Below the pieces are notes generated by a model that was not told the DNA's origin, made no database searches, and saw only the letters and a program-made list of their open reading frames with translations. DNA of 19,114 nucleotides from Synechococcaceae bacterium WBB_10_009. GTDB taxonomy: Bacteria > Cyanobacteriota > Cyanobacteriia > PCC-6307 > Cyanobiaceae. The stretch covers positions 1-19,114 of the forward strand of contig RHBP01000014.1 of NCBI GenBank assembly GCA_010030955.1. Direction: 5' to 3'. Both the position numbers and the translations under genes were made by a program. Below, piece after piece: positions 1-7,109 of the stretch; the stretch's first letter is position 1, and each line of letters begins with the position of its first letter.

Positions 1-1
1 C

Positions 2-202
2 GCCCTGTTGGGTGGGGGGCTCAGCCTGATCGCCACCCGCCAGCTCTGGGCCATCGCCGAACCGGAGCTGGGCAAGCTGCACGTGGCCGGGCTATGCAAC
101 CGCAACCTCAGCGCCCTGGCCCAGGAATTGCCGGCCCTGCTGGCCGCTCTGCAGCCCAGCGAAGCGTCGACCCAAGCCGCGGCCGAGGTTCAGCAGGGCT
201 GA
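2..202 (+). CDS. C-terminal end of an unrecognised protein (partial)
   Basis: An open frame enters from the left edge and stops at 200-202, leaving about 66 residues. A glycine/leucine-rich start (ALLGGGLSLIATRQLW) could be the end of a membrane or buried helix. It is followed by a hydrophilic stretch (AEPELGKLHVAGLCNRNLSALAQELPALLAALQ) and a low-complexity Ala/Gln tail. I do not recognise the family and assign no function. The codon use matches the neighbouring genes. The 3' end overlaps the 3' end of convergent queF by 13 bases. The alternative that this is a chance frame is less likely, because the residue composition is balanced and not Arg/Pro/Ala junk. Confidence 0.6.
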   Translation, partial: ALLGGGLSLIATRQLWAIAEPELGKLHVAGLCNRNLSALAQELPALLAALQPSEASTQAAAEVQQG

Positions 203-591
203 CGGCTGCCGTGGCTGGCGCGGATCACCGTGTGCACGTTGCCGCGGGGGTTGAAATCAGCCTCCAGCTGCATCCACACCGGCGAGCAGGCGGCCACGAA
301 GTCGTCGAGGATGCGGTTGGTGACCTCCTCATGGGAGATGCTGCGCTCCCGGTAGCTGTTCACGTAGAGCTTGATGGCCTTGAGCTCCATCACCCGGGGG
401 CCCGGCTGATACAGCAAACGCAGGGTGGCGAAATCGGGGTAACCGGAGAAGGGGCACTTGCAGGTGAACTCCGGCAGGGTGATCGCGATCTCATAGGCCC
501 GGCCCGGGCGAGGGTTGTCGAAGCAGATCAGCTCCGCCTCGGCGATGGCCCGCTCGCCGTAGAGGGGAGTGCGGGTCTGATCGGCGGTCAT
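190..591 (-). CDS. queF: NADPH-dependent 7-cyano-7-deazaguanine reductase (preQ1 synthase) QueF
   Basis: QueF reduces the nitrile preQ0 to the amine preQ1 with NADPH, a cytosolic step in making the queuosine of tRNA wobble position 34. The 133-aa product has the short, single-domain (YkvM-type) tunnelling-fold length. Visible hallmarks are the active-site segment EFTCKCPFSGYPDFA, where Cys46 is the likely nucleophile that forms the thioimide and Asp53 the acid. The QueF motif ELKAIKLYVNSYR lies at 69-81, followed by SHEE at 86-89. The ATG at 589-591 is the first plausible start. The gene is transcribed away from glnB across a 186-base gap, and its 3' end overlaps the convergent partial gene by 13 bases. 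Confidence 0.95.
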   Translation of the reverse strand: MTADQTRTPLYGERAIAEAELICFDNPRPGRAYEIAITLPEFTCKCPFSGYPDFATLRLLYQPGPRVMELKAIKLYVNSYRERSISHEEVTNRILDDFVAACSPVWMQLEADFNPRGNVHTVIRASHGSRQPC

Positions 592-777
592 GGAACGGCG
601 TCGGCTCGGCCCCGGATGCTACGCAGCGCCCCAGCGGTAGCAACGGCCACATCCCCCGCGAGGGGGCTGCGGCCTAATGATTCGGAGCCGGCGGGGCAGC
701 CCGGCGGCCTTTTCGATCCTGAAGTCCCCTGACAGACTTCACCCCTGACAGACTCCCCTGAGCCAGCTCCCGCAGCC
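592..777 (+). promoter_or_regulatory. queF-glnB divergent intergenic region with repeats and dyads ahead of glnB
   Basis: This 186-base divergent gap must hold promoters for both queF and glnB. A degenerate NtcA-like site, GTA-N8-CAC, lies at 637-650 (consensus GTA-N8-TAC), with a weak -10-like TAATGA at 675-680. A small hairpin CCCCC-GCGA-GGGGG is at 653-666. Just ahead of glnB, TGAAGTC (720-726) and GACTTCA (735-741) form a perfect 7-bp stem with an 8-base loop. The 13-base word CCCCTGACAGACT occurs at 726-738 and 742-754, with a further CCCCTGA at 755-761. The dyad and repeats are directly visible. Regulation by NtcA is a guess from the known nitrogen control of glnB in cyanobacteria. Confidence 0.4.
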
Positions 778-1116
778 ATGAAAAAAGTTGAGGCCATCAT
801 CCGCCCCTTCAAATTGGAAGACGTGAAGCTGGCGCTGGTCAACGCCGGCATCGTGGGCATGACCGTGAGCGAGGTGCGGGGCTTCGGCCGCCAGAAGGGC
901 CAGGTGGAGCGCTACCGCGGCTCGGAGTTCACCGTGGAATTTCTGCAGAAACTGAAGCTGGAGATCGTGGTCGATGACGACCGCGTCGACACCGTGGTGA
1001 GCGCCATCCAGGACGCCGCCCGCACCGGCGAAATCGGCGACGGCAAGATCTTCATCAGCCCGATCGATTCGGTGGTCCGAATCCGCACCGGCGACCGCGA
1101 CAGCAGCGCCATCTGA
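778..1116 (+). CDS. glnB: Nitrogen regulatory protein P-II (GlnB)
   Basis: P-II is the trimeric cytosolic sensor of ATP/ADP and 2-oxoglutarate. In cyanobacteria it controls N-acetylglutamate kinase, PipX and nitrogen transport. The product has the canonical 112 residues. The T-loop (about 37-55) reads GRQKGQVERYRGSEFTVEF, with Ser49, the cyanobacterial phosphorylation site, kept. The position equivalent to Tyr51 is Phe51, so uridylylation at that site is impossible. The nucleotide and 2-oxoglutarate binding residues Gln39, Lys58, Lys90, Arg101 and Arg103 are all present. The ATG at 778 gives the family N-terminus MKKVEAIIRPFKLEDVK. No convincing Shine-Dalgarno sequence precedes it, which is common in this group. 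It converges on the tlyA-like gene. Confidence 0.98.
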   Translation: MKKVEAIIRPFKLEDVKLALVNAGIVGMTVSEVRGFGRQKGQVERYRGSEFTVEFLQKLKLEIVVDDDRVDTVVSAIQDAARTGEIGDGKIFISPIDSVVRIRTGDRDSSAI

Positions 1117-1132
1117 GGCGAGCGGGCCCCGG

Positions 1133-1170
1133 CCCCAGCAACCCACCCCAGCAACCCCCACCCCAGCACC
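1133..1170. repeat. Short imperfect tandem repeat between glnB and the tlyA-like gene
   Basis: CCCCAGCAACCC is found at 1133-1144 and 1146-1157, and CCCCAGCA again at 1161-1168, all inside the 58-base gap between two convergent genes. The repeats are C-rich on the plus strand and show no inverted symmetry, so an intrinsic terminator is not evident. They look like a small slippage-prone microsatellite. Confidence 0.6.
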
Positions 1171-1174
1171 AGCC

Positions 1175-2008
1175 TCAGCCGGCCAGCGTGGCCGCCACCA
1201 GCCGCCGAAGTCCCTCATCCGTTGGGGGGGCTTCGGCGGCTGTCTGGTCTGCGGGCCAGTCGCCCTGCCGCAGCCACAGCAGGTATTCGTGGTTCCCGGC
1301 CGGGCCCGTGATCGGCGAGGCCACCACCCCGCAGGGGCGCCAAGCCTCCGCCACCGCCGCCGCCATCACCGCCGCGATGGCATCCACATGGGCGGCGGGC
1401 TCCCGCACCACACCCCCTTTGCCCACACGGGCTTTGCCCACCTCAAATTGCGGCTTCACCAGCAGCAGTGCCTCCCGCCGCCCGCTCTGCAACAGGCGCC
1501 CCAGGGCGGGGAGCACCAACGCCAGGCTGATGAACGACACATCCGCCACCGCCAGATCGGGCCAGGGGTCAGCCTCGCCATAGAGCTGCTCGGGCTGCAG
1601 GTGGCGCAGGTTGGTGCGCTCCTTGAGCACCAGACGCGGGTCGGTGCGCAGGCTCCAGGCGGTCTGCCCATAGCCCACATCCACCCCGTACACCCGGGCG
1701 GCGCCGTGTTGCAGCAGGCAATCGCTGAACCCCCCGGTGGAGATGCCGCCATCCAGGCAAACCCGCTGCTGCAGCTGGATCGGGAACGCCTCCAGGGCCG
1801 CCACCAATTTCTCCCCACCCCGGGAGACAAACCGGGGCGGCTGCTCCACCTGCAGGGGGATCTCCGCCGCCACCTCCAGCCCGGGCTTGTCGAGCACCCG
1901 ATCGCCGCTGCGCACGCGGCCGGCCCGAATCAGCTGCTGGGCCTGCTGGCGGCTGCTGGCCAGCCCCTGCTCCACCAGGTGCAGATCGAGTCGCAGCTTT
2001 GGGGCCAT
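1175..2008 (-). CDS. TlyA family rRNA (cytidine-2'-O)-methyltransferase / putative hemolysin
   Basis: Members of this family combine an N-terminal S4 RNA-binding domain with an FtsJ-like SAM methyltransferase domain. The characterised TlyA modifies 2'-OH groups of cytidines in rRNA. Here the S4 domain covers about residues 5-65 (RLDLHLVEQGLASSRQQAQ). The SAM site follows at 84-103 (CLDGGISTGGFSDCLL). The FtsJ-type K-D-K-E set can be read as Lys67 (RGGEKL), Asp156 (VADVSF), Lys185 (LLVKPQFE) and Glu241 (NHEYL). The length of 277 aa is usual for the family. The ATG at 2006-2008 is the first start that keeps the whole S4 domain. The older 'hemolysin' label is not supported by anything seen here. 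The exact rRNA target is inferred from the family. Confidence 0.9.
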   Translation of the reverse strand: MAPKLRLDLHLVEQGLASSRQQAQQLIRAGRVRSGDRVLDKPGLEVAAEIPLQVEQPPRFVSRGGEKLVAALEAFPIQLQQRVCLDGGISTGGFSDCLLQHGAARVYGVDVGYGQTAWSLRTDPRLVLKERTNLRHLQPEQLYGEADPWPDLAVADVSFISLALVLPALGRLLQSGRREALLLVKPQFEVGKARVGKGGVVREPAAHVDAIAAVMAAAVAEAWRPCGVVASPITGPAGNHEYLLWLRQGDWPADQTAAEAPPTDEGLRRLVAATLAG

Positions 2009-2079
2009 CGGGCGGGCAGGTCAGGGATGGAACGCACCGTCGTCACAAAAGCACAGAGGAAACGGAACAAATCCGGGCG

Positions 2080-2121
2080 GTGGGGCCGGTCCCCGGGGAA
2101 CACTCCGGAGGATGGCCCCAC
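2080..2121 (+). promoter_or_regulatory. Nested inverted repeats in the divergent gap ahead of the 64-aa gene
   Basis: In the 127-base divergent gap, GTGGGGCC (2080-2087) and GGCCCCAC (2114-2121) form an 8-bp inverted repeat. Between them lie two perfect palindromes, TCCCCGGGGA (2090-2099) and CTCCGGAG (2103-2110). The block ends 14 bases before the preferred ATG at 2136. It could be an operator, or a structured 5' leader for the downstream gene and possibly purB. The symmetry is seen directly, but any role is inferred. Confidence 0.35.
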
Positions 2122-2135
2122 AGCCCGCTGACGCC

Positions 2136-2330
2136 ATGGCGCGCACCGCCTCCAACGTGATCGAACTGCTCCAACCCGGCAGCTTCGTGAAGCTGCGCAA
2201 CCAGCCGGACGACCTGCCCCCCTTCCAGCTGATCCAGTGCCGTGGGGGCCGCTGCTGGGTGCGCCAGCAGGCCTGGGGACCCCTGGTGCAGTGGGAAGTG
2301 GAGCACCGCAAGCTCACCGCCGTCGCCTGA
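2136..2330 (+). CDS. Hypothetical small protein, 64 aa
   Basis: A 64-residue frame starts at ATG 2136 (MARTASNVIELLQPGSFVKL) and ends with VEHRKLTAVA. An upstream in-frame ATG at 2112 would add eight residues, but it sits inside the nested inverted repeats, so the shorter start is preferred. The protein is hydrophilic and rich in aromatic and basic residues: four Phe/Trp residues, PPFQLIQCRGGRCWVRQQAWGPLVQW. It carries a two-cysteine CRGGRC motif and has no membrane segment. The composition is that of a real small SH3- or beta-barrel-like domain and not a chance frame. I do not recognise a named family. It lies 58 bases upstream of purB on the same strand and may share its transcript. Confidence 0.7.
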   Translation: MARTASNVIELLQPGSFVKLRNQPDDLPPFQLIQCRGGRCWVRQQAWGPLVQWEVEHRKLTAVA

Positions 2331-2388
2331 GCGCAGGCCGGCTCAGGGCCGTTCCATACATTGGTCTGGATGTGAGCCCGCGGCGGCC

Positions 2389-3686
2389 TTGATCGAGCGT
2401 TACACCCTGCCCGAGATGGGCGCCATCTGGAGCGAGCAGGCCAAATTCCAGAGCTGGCTGGATGTGGAGATCGCCGCCACCGAGGCCAACTGCGAGCTGG
2501 GCCGGGTGCCAGCCGAAGCCGTTGCCACCATCCAGCAGAAGGCCAGCTTCAGCGTGGAGCGCATCCTCGAGATCGAGGCGGAGGTGCGCCACGACGTGAT
2601 TGCCTTCCTCACCAACGTGAACGAGCACGTGGGGGATGCGGGCCGCTACATCCACGTGGGCATGACCAGCTCGGATGTGCTCGACACGGGCGTGGCCCTG
2701 CAGATGAAGGCTTCGGTGCAGCTGCTGCGCCAGGAGCTCGACAAGCTCGCCAATGCCCTGCGGGAGCTGGCCCGCGCCCACAAGGGCACGGTGATGATCG
2801 GCCGCTCCCACGCCATCCACGGCGAACCGATCACCTTCGGATTCAAGGTGGCCGGCTGGCTGGCGGAGGTGGTGCGCAACCACAGGAGCGGCTTGAGCGC
2901 CTGGAGCGGGTGGTGAGCGTGGGCCAGATCTCCGGTGCCATGGGTACCTACGCCAACACCGACCCGCAGGTGGAGGAGCTCACCTGCCGCAAACTGGGCC
3001 TGGAGCCCGACACGGCCAGCACCCAGGTGATCGCCCGCGATCGCCACGCCGAATACATCCAGACCCTGGCCCTGGTGGGTGCGGCGCTGGAGCGCTTCTC
3101 CACCGAGATCCGCAACCTGCAGCGCACCGATGTGCTCGAGGTGGAGGAGAACTTCGCCAAGGGCCAGAAGGGCAGCTCCGCCATGCCCCACAAGCGCAAC
3201 CCGATCCGCTCCGAGCGCATCGGCGGCCTGGCGCGGGTGCTGCGCAGCTATGTGGTGGCGGCGCTGGAAAACTGCGCCCTCTGGCACGAGCGCGACATCA
3301 GCCACAGCTCCGTGGAGCGCATGATGCTGCCGGACTGCTCGGCCACGCTGCACTTCATGCTGCGGGAGATGACCGAGGTGGTGAAGGGGCTGGGGGTCTA
3401 CCCCGACAACATGGCCCGCAACATGAACGTCTACGGCGGCGTGGTGTTCAGCCAGCGGGTGCTGCTGGCCCTGGTGGAGAGCGGCATCAGCCGCGAAGAC
3501 GCCTACCGGATCGTGCAGCGCAACGCCCACAGCGCCTGGAACACCGACGGGGGCAACTTCCGCGCCAACCTTGAGGCCGACGCCGAGGTCAGCGGCCGGC
3601 TCAGCCCCGATCAGCTGGCGGACTGCTTCTCCACCGACCTGCACCAGGCCAACCTGGCCGTGATCTGGGAGCGGCTGGGGATCTGA
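2389..3686 (+). pseudogene. purB: Adenylosuccinate lyase PurB, interrupted by a one-base deletion
   Basis: PurB performs two beta-eliminations in purine synthesis, SAICAR to AICAR and adenylosuccinate to AMP, both releasing fumarate. The start is TTG at 2389-2391, giving the family N-terminus (M)IERYTLPEMGAIWSEQ. The first frame carries His68, TSSD at 93-96 and His141 (GRSHAIHGEP). It continues to residue 164 (LAEVVRN), then derails and stops at 2914-2916. The protein resumes one frame back at about 2883 (QERLERLERVVSVGQISGAMG) and contains the fumarate-lyase signature GSSAMPHKRNP. Restoring one base near 2881-2883 gives about 432 aa, the normal length. The family assignment is certain. Whether the break is real is not, because this enzyme is normally essential. 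Confidence 0.93.
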
Positions 3687-3688
3687 GC

Positions 3689-4126
3689 TCAGCCCCGGTG
3701 GTACGGCCCGCCCTGCTGAATGCTCTGGGCCCGGTAGAGCTGCTCCAGCACCAGCAGCCGCGCCAGCTCATGGGGAAAGGTCATCGGTGAAAGGCTGAGC
3801 TGCCAGCTGGCGCTGGCCTTGAGGGCCGGATCGAGGCCGTCGGCACCACCGATCACAAAGGCCAGCCGCTGCGAGCCCGAGCCCTGCAGCCGCGCGGCAA
3901 AGGCCACAGAATCGAACCCCTGGCCCTCCTCGGTGAGCACCACCAGCTGCTCATCGGGCCGCAGGGCCGCCCGGATCGCCTCGGCCTCCCGGGCCATGCC
4001 GCCATCCCGCAGCTCCAGCACCTGCAGGCCCGGCAGGCGCTTGAGGTACAGCGCCACGCCCTCCTGCACCCACCCCTTGCGCAGGCGGCCCACCACCAAC
4101 AGCCGAATCCGGGAGGGGTTGATCAC
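3689..4126 (-). CDS. rlmH: 23S rRNA (pseudouridine1915-N3)-methyltransferase RlmH
   Basis: RlmH is a small SPOUT-class methyltransferase that adds the N3 methyl to pseudouridine 1915 in helix 69 of 23S rRNA on assembled ribosomes. The 145-aa product shows the SAM-binding knot: AFVIGGADGLD around 89-99, and the C-terminal block SPMTFPHELARLLVLEQLYRAQSIQQGGPYHR (113-144), nearly identical to the family consensus. Translation probably starts at GTG 4124-4126 (MINPSRIRLLVVG). A start nearer IRLL would also leave the fold intact. It ends two bases past the purB stop, convergent with purB, and its start lies 32 bases from the divergent 31-aa ORF. Confidence 0.95.
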   Translation of the reverse strand: MINPSRIRLLVVGRLRKGWVQEGVALYLKRLPGLQVLELRDGGMAREAEAIRAALRPDEQLVVLTEEGQGFDSVAFAARLQGSGSQRLAFVIGGADGLDPALKASASWQLSLSPMTFPHELARLLVLEQLYRAQSIQQGGPYHRG

Positions 4127-4158
4127 AGCACCGGCGGCCCTGCTGCCAGGCTATTGGC

Positions 4159-4254
4159 ATGCCCTGGACCCCCTACGCCGACTGGATCTACACGGCGGTG
4201 AGCACCACCGGCCTGCTGTTGATCGTGTGGATGGTGCTCAGGCCGCGGCACTGA
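4159..4254 (+). CDS. Candidate 31-aa single-pass membrane protein
   Basis: A 31-codon frame starts at ATG 4159 and stops at TGA 4252-4254. It reads MPWTPYADWIYTAVSTTGLL then LIVWMVLRPRH. There is a short aromatic N-terminus, one continuous hydrophobic stretch of about 16-18 residues and a basic end (RPRH), as in tiny subunits of photosynthetic or respiratory complexes. It does not match PetN, PetM, PsbM or Ycf12 as I know them. AGG at 4148-4150 is a weak Shine-Dalgarno candidate 8 bases before the ATG. It occupies the only gap between rlmH (divergent) and the helicase gene, whose 3' end it overlaps by 17 bases. Its function is unknown, and a chance frame cannot be excluded. Confidence 0.5.
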   Translation: MPWTPYADWIYTAVSTTGLLLIVWMVLRPRH

Positions 4255-7070
4255 CGGCAGCGTTGCCGGCGGTGTTGGTGCCCGGGGTGCGTTCGGTGGC
4301 GGGGTTGGGGCTGCCGCCGCCGGCCAGCAGGTCGATCGGTTCACACACCGGGAAGCGGTTGATCGCCTTGAGGGCGGCCCGGGCGTTGGTGCGCAGCTGC
4401 TCGCTGATGGCTTCGCAGTAGGGGATCTGGGCCAGCAGATCCACGGTGCGGCGCATGATCCGCACCACGTCCCCCTCATCAAGGGAGGTGTTGGCGATCA
4501 GATCGCTCCAGCTCACCCCCTTGGCCCAGGCATACACCAGGCCCATCAGCTCCGCCTCAAACCACACGGGCATCACCACCGCCGCCCGCTCCTGCTGCCG
4601 CTGCAGCTCGCGGCGGATGCCGCGCAGGTCGTGCAGGGCCTCCTCCGCCGCCGGCGGAATCGGAAATCCGCTCCAGAGGTCGGGGCGGTTGACCTCGGTG
4701 GAGAGGGCTTCGAGCACCGCCGCCAGATCCGGCGGCTCCAGCTCATCGAGGTGGCCGCTCATCAGGGACAACCCCAGCCACAGCTCGTTGTCACCGCGCA
4801 GGGCGGCCACGGTGCGGCCGATTTCGGTGGGGTCCAGGCCCCCGTCACCGGCCAGGCAGCCGAAGTGGCGCAGGATGTCGATCAGGGCCAGGAAGGTCTC
4901 CCAGTGGCGGTTGGCGCGCACGTGCAGGATCCGCTGCCGCTCGGCGATCTCCGCCTCCAGCTCCTCCATGCGGAAGCGCTGCCGCTTGAGCTTCTTGCGG
5001 TCGCCGGCGCCATGGGCGGGGTGCAGTTCCAGGGCCAGCTCCAGCTCCCGCACCAGGTGGGCCTGGGCCTGCACCTCGCCGGCCAGGTCGTACTGGGGGG
5101 TGGTCATGTCGTGGCGCCGGGCCATGTGGGCCACCGCCAGGGCCAGGCCGCCGCTGGCCTGATCGCCATGGCGGATCTCACCGGAGCGCTGCAGCTCCGG
5201 CACCGGCAGGTCCTTCACCTGCAGGCAGCTGAGCTCGGCGTGCAGGCTCACCACGGCGCTGCAGGGCAGCAGCACCCAGACGTTGTCATCGGTGAGGCAG
5301 CACAACAACGGGAACTGGCCAGGCCCCTCCACCTTCTCCACGATCACCGCCGGGGTGACGCGGCTGCGCAGCACCGGGGCCTTGAGGCTCACCAGGGTGC
5401 CCTCGCTGGCGAAGCGCAGGGCCAGGGTGAGTTCATGGGCCAGGGTTTCCTCCGCCTGCTGCTGCAGGATCCGCAGCAACCGGCGCTCCTCCCGCAGGCG
5501 GCCGCGCTGCTTCTCGTAGTCCTCGAAGTCGTCCCAGGCCACCTCCTGCACGCCGCTGCTGAGCTGGTCGAGCTGCAGGCGCAATTCGGCGATGCGGGCC
5601 TCGTCCTCCGCCAGATCCAAGGTGGCCAGGTAGCGGCCGAAGCTGCGCTCCACCAGCTCCTGGGCCTTGGCCAGGTCGTAGCGCTGCAGCAGGTTGAGCA
5701 CCATGCCGTAGCTGGGGGTGAACTGGCTCACCAGCGGATCGGCGGGGCTGGTGGCCAGTTGGCCCGCCTCCCGCACCCCCTCAAAGCGGCTCTGCACCGT
5801 CACCACATAGCCCTGGGAGTCGAGCCCGCGGCGGCCGGCACGGCCGGCCATCTGCAGGAATTCACTGCCCATCAGGGGTCGGTGGCCCCGCTCGGTGCGC
5901 TTGGAGAGGGCGGAGATCACCGTGCTGCGGGCCGGCATGTTGATGCCCGCCGCCAGGGTTTCCGTGGCGAACACCACCTTCACCAACCCCTGCTGGAACA
6001 GCTCCTCGATCAGCTCCTTCCAGGCGGGCAGCACGCCGGCATGGTGGGCGGCGATGCCCCGCAGCAGGGCGTCGTCGTGGCCGCCATCGCGCACGGCCTC
6101 CGGCGTGGAGGCGATGAACGCCTCCAGGCGGGCGCGGATGCGGGCCTGCTCCTCGGGGTTCACCAGGCACACCTTGCCCAGGTCGCGCACCGCCTTGTCG
6201 CAGCCGCGGCGGCTGAAGATGAAATAGATGGCGGGCAGCATCTCCCGCTCGGCCATCTGGGCCACCACGAAGCCCAGGGGCGGCGCCTCGGGCTGGGGCG
6301 GCTTGGGGGTCTTGGGCGGTCTTGGGCCCTTTGCGGCGGTTGCCCTTGGGGGCGCGCCAGACCTTGCAGTTGGGATGCAGGCCCGTGCCCTCGTCATTGA
6401 GCAGCGGGTGCAAGCCCTTGGCGCTGCAGAAGCTGAACTGCAGCGGCACCGGCCGGAAATCGCTCATCACCAGCCGGGTGGGGCCATGCACCCGCTCGAT
6501 CCAATCGGTGAGCTGCCCGGCGTTGGCCACCGTGGCCGACAGCGCCACCAACTGCACCGGCGGCGGGCAGTGAATGATCGATTCCTCCCACACGGTGCCC
6601 CGCTGGGAATCGTTCATGTAGTGGCACTCATCGAGCACCACCGCCTCCACGTCCGCCAGCGGATCGTCGCCGGCGTCGGCCTCCGCATAGAGCATGTTGC
6701 GGAAGATCTCGGTGGTCATCACCACGATCGAGGCCTCCCGGTTCACCGTGAGGTCGCCGGTCATCAGGCCCACCCGCTCGGCGCCGAACTGCTCGCGAAA
6801 GTCGCGCAGTTTCTGGTTGGAGAGGGCCTTGAGGGGCGTTGTGTAGAACACCTTCTGGCCGTGGGCCAGGGCGCGGTGGATGGCGTATTCGCCCACCAGG
6901 GTTTTGCCTGAGCCGGTGGGGGCACTCACCACCACGGAGTGCCCCTGGTTGAGGGCGTCGATGGCCTCCAGCTGGAACGGATCGAGCGGGAAGGGAAACA
7001 GCTGGTCAAGCGGCGGCACGCTGCCACCACCGCTGGGGGCACCGGGCACCGTTGCACTGCTGCTTGGCAT
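4238..7070 (-). pseudogene. Ski2-like DExH-box RNA helicase, frame broken by a 10-bp tandem duplication
   Basis: This is a superfamily II helicase of the Ski2/Mtr4-like group, related to the chloroplast ISE2 type and presumably acting on RNA in the cytosol. From ATG 7068-7070 the first frame carries Walker A APTGSGKT (50-57), the DExH box DECH (147-150) and SAT (178-180), then runs into a Lys/Pro-rich linker. The second frame continues with VVAQMAEREMLPAIYFIFSR, motif VI QMAGRAGRRGLDSQG and a long DSHCT-type C-terminal domain with FEAELMGLVYAWAKGVSW and LDEGDVVRIMRRTVDLL. GGTCTTGGGC occurs twice in tandem at 6308-6317 and 6318-6327. Removing one copy joins the frames exactly and gives about 940 aa. 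It is divergent from bioF across 39 bases. Confidence 0.9.
6308..6327. repeat. Perfect 10-bp tandem duplication inside the helicase gene
   Basis: GGTCTTGGGC is present twice head to tail. Ten bases is not a multiple of three, so the second copy moves the minus-strand helicase frame by one. With a single copy the linker reads KGPKTPKPPQPEAPPLGFVV, fully open across both halves. The unit lies in a Pro/Lys-rich linker that would tolerate length change. Confidence 0.9.
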
Positions 7071-7109
7071 CAGGCGATCCTATGGGCTCCAGCCAGGCGG
7101 GGCGAAGCG

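Noticed and set aside
687..713. A Rho-independent terminator (GCCGG...CCGGC followed by TTTT) before glnB.
   Set aside because: The stem is only 5 bp with a 9-base loop, and no plus-strand gene lies upstream to be terminated. Attenuation is conceivable but unsupported.
726..761. CRISPR-like repeats.
   Set aside because: There are only two full 13-base copies and no regular spacers, so this is a small tandem repeat and not an array.
720..762. A glutamine riboswitch (glnA RNA motif) ahead of glnB.
   Set aside because: The conserved core words of that motif as I know them are not present. Only a simple hairpin and repeats are visible.
1175..2008. A hemolysin virulence factor, from the TlyA name.
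   Set aside because: The S4 plus FtsJ architecture is that of an rRNA methyltransferase. Nothing in the sequence suggests secretion or pore formation.
2875..2920. Programmed ribosomal frameshifting in purB.
   Set aside because: No slippery heptamer, following pseudoknot or internal Shine-Dalgarno was seen, and the family shows no known recoding. A missing base is simpler.
4631..6400. A 589-codon plus-strand frame opposite the helicase.
   Set aside because: It is purely antisense to a clear helicase, with a Gln/Gly/His/Ala-rich composition and no recognisable domain.
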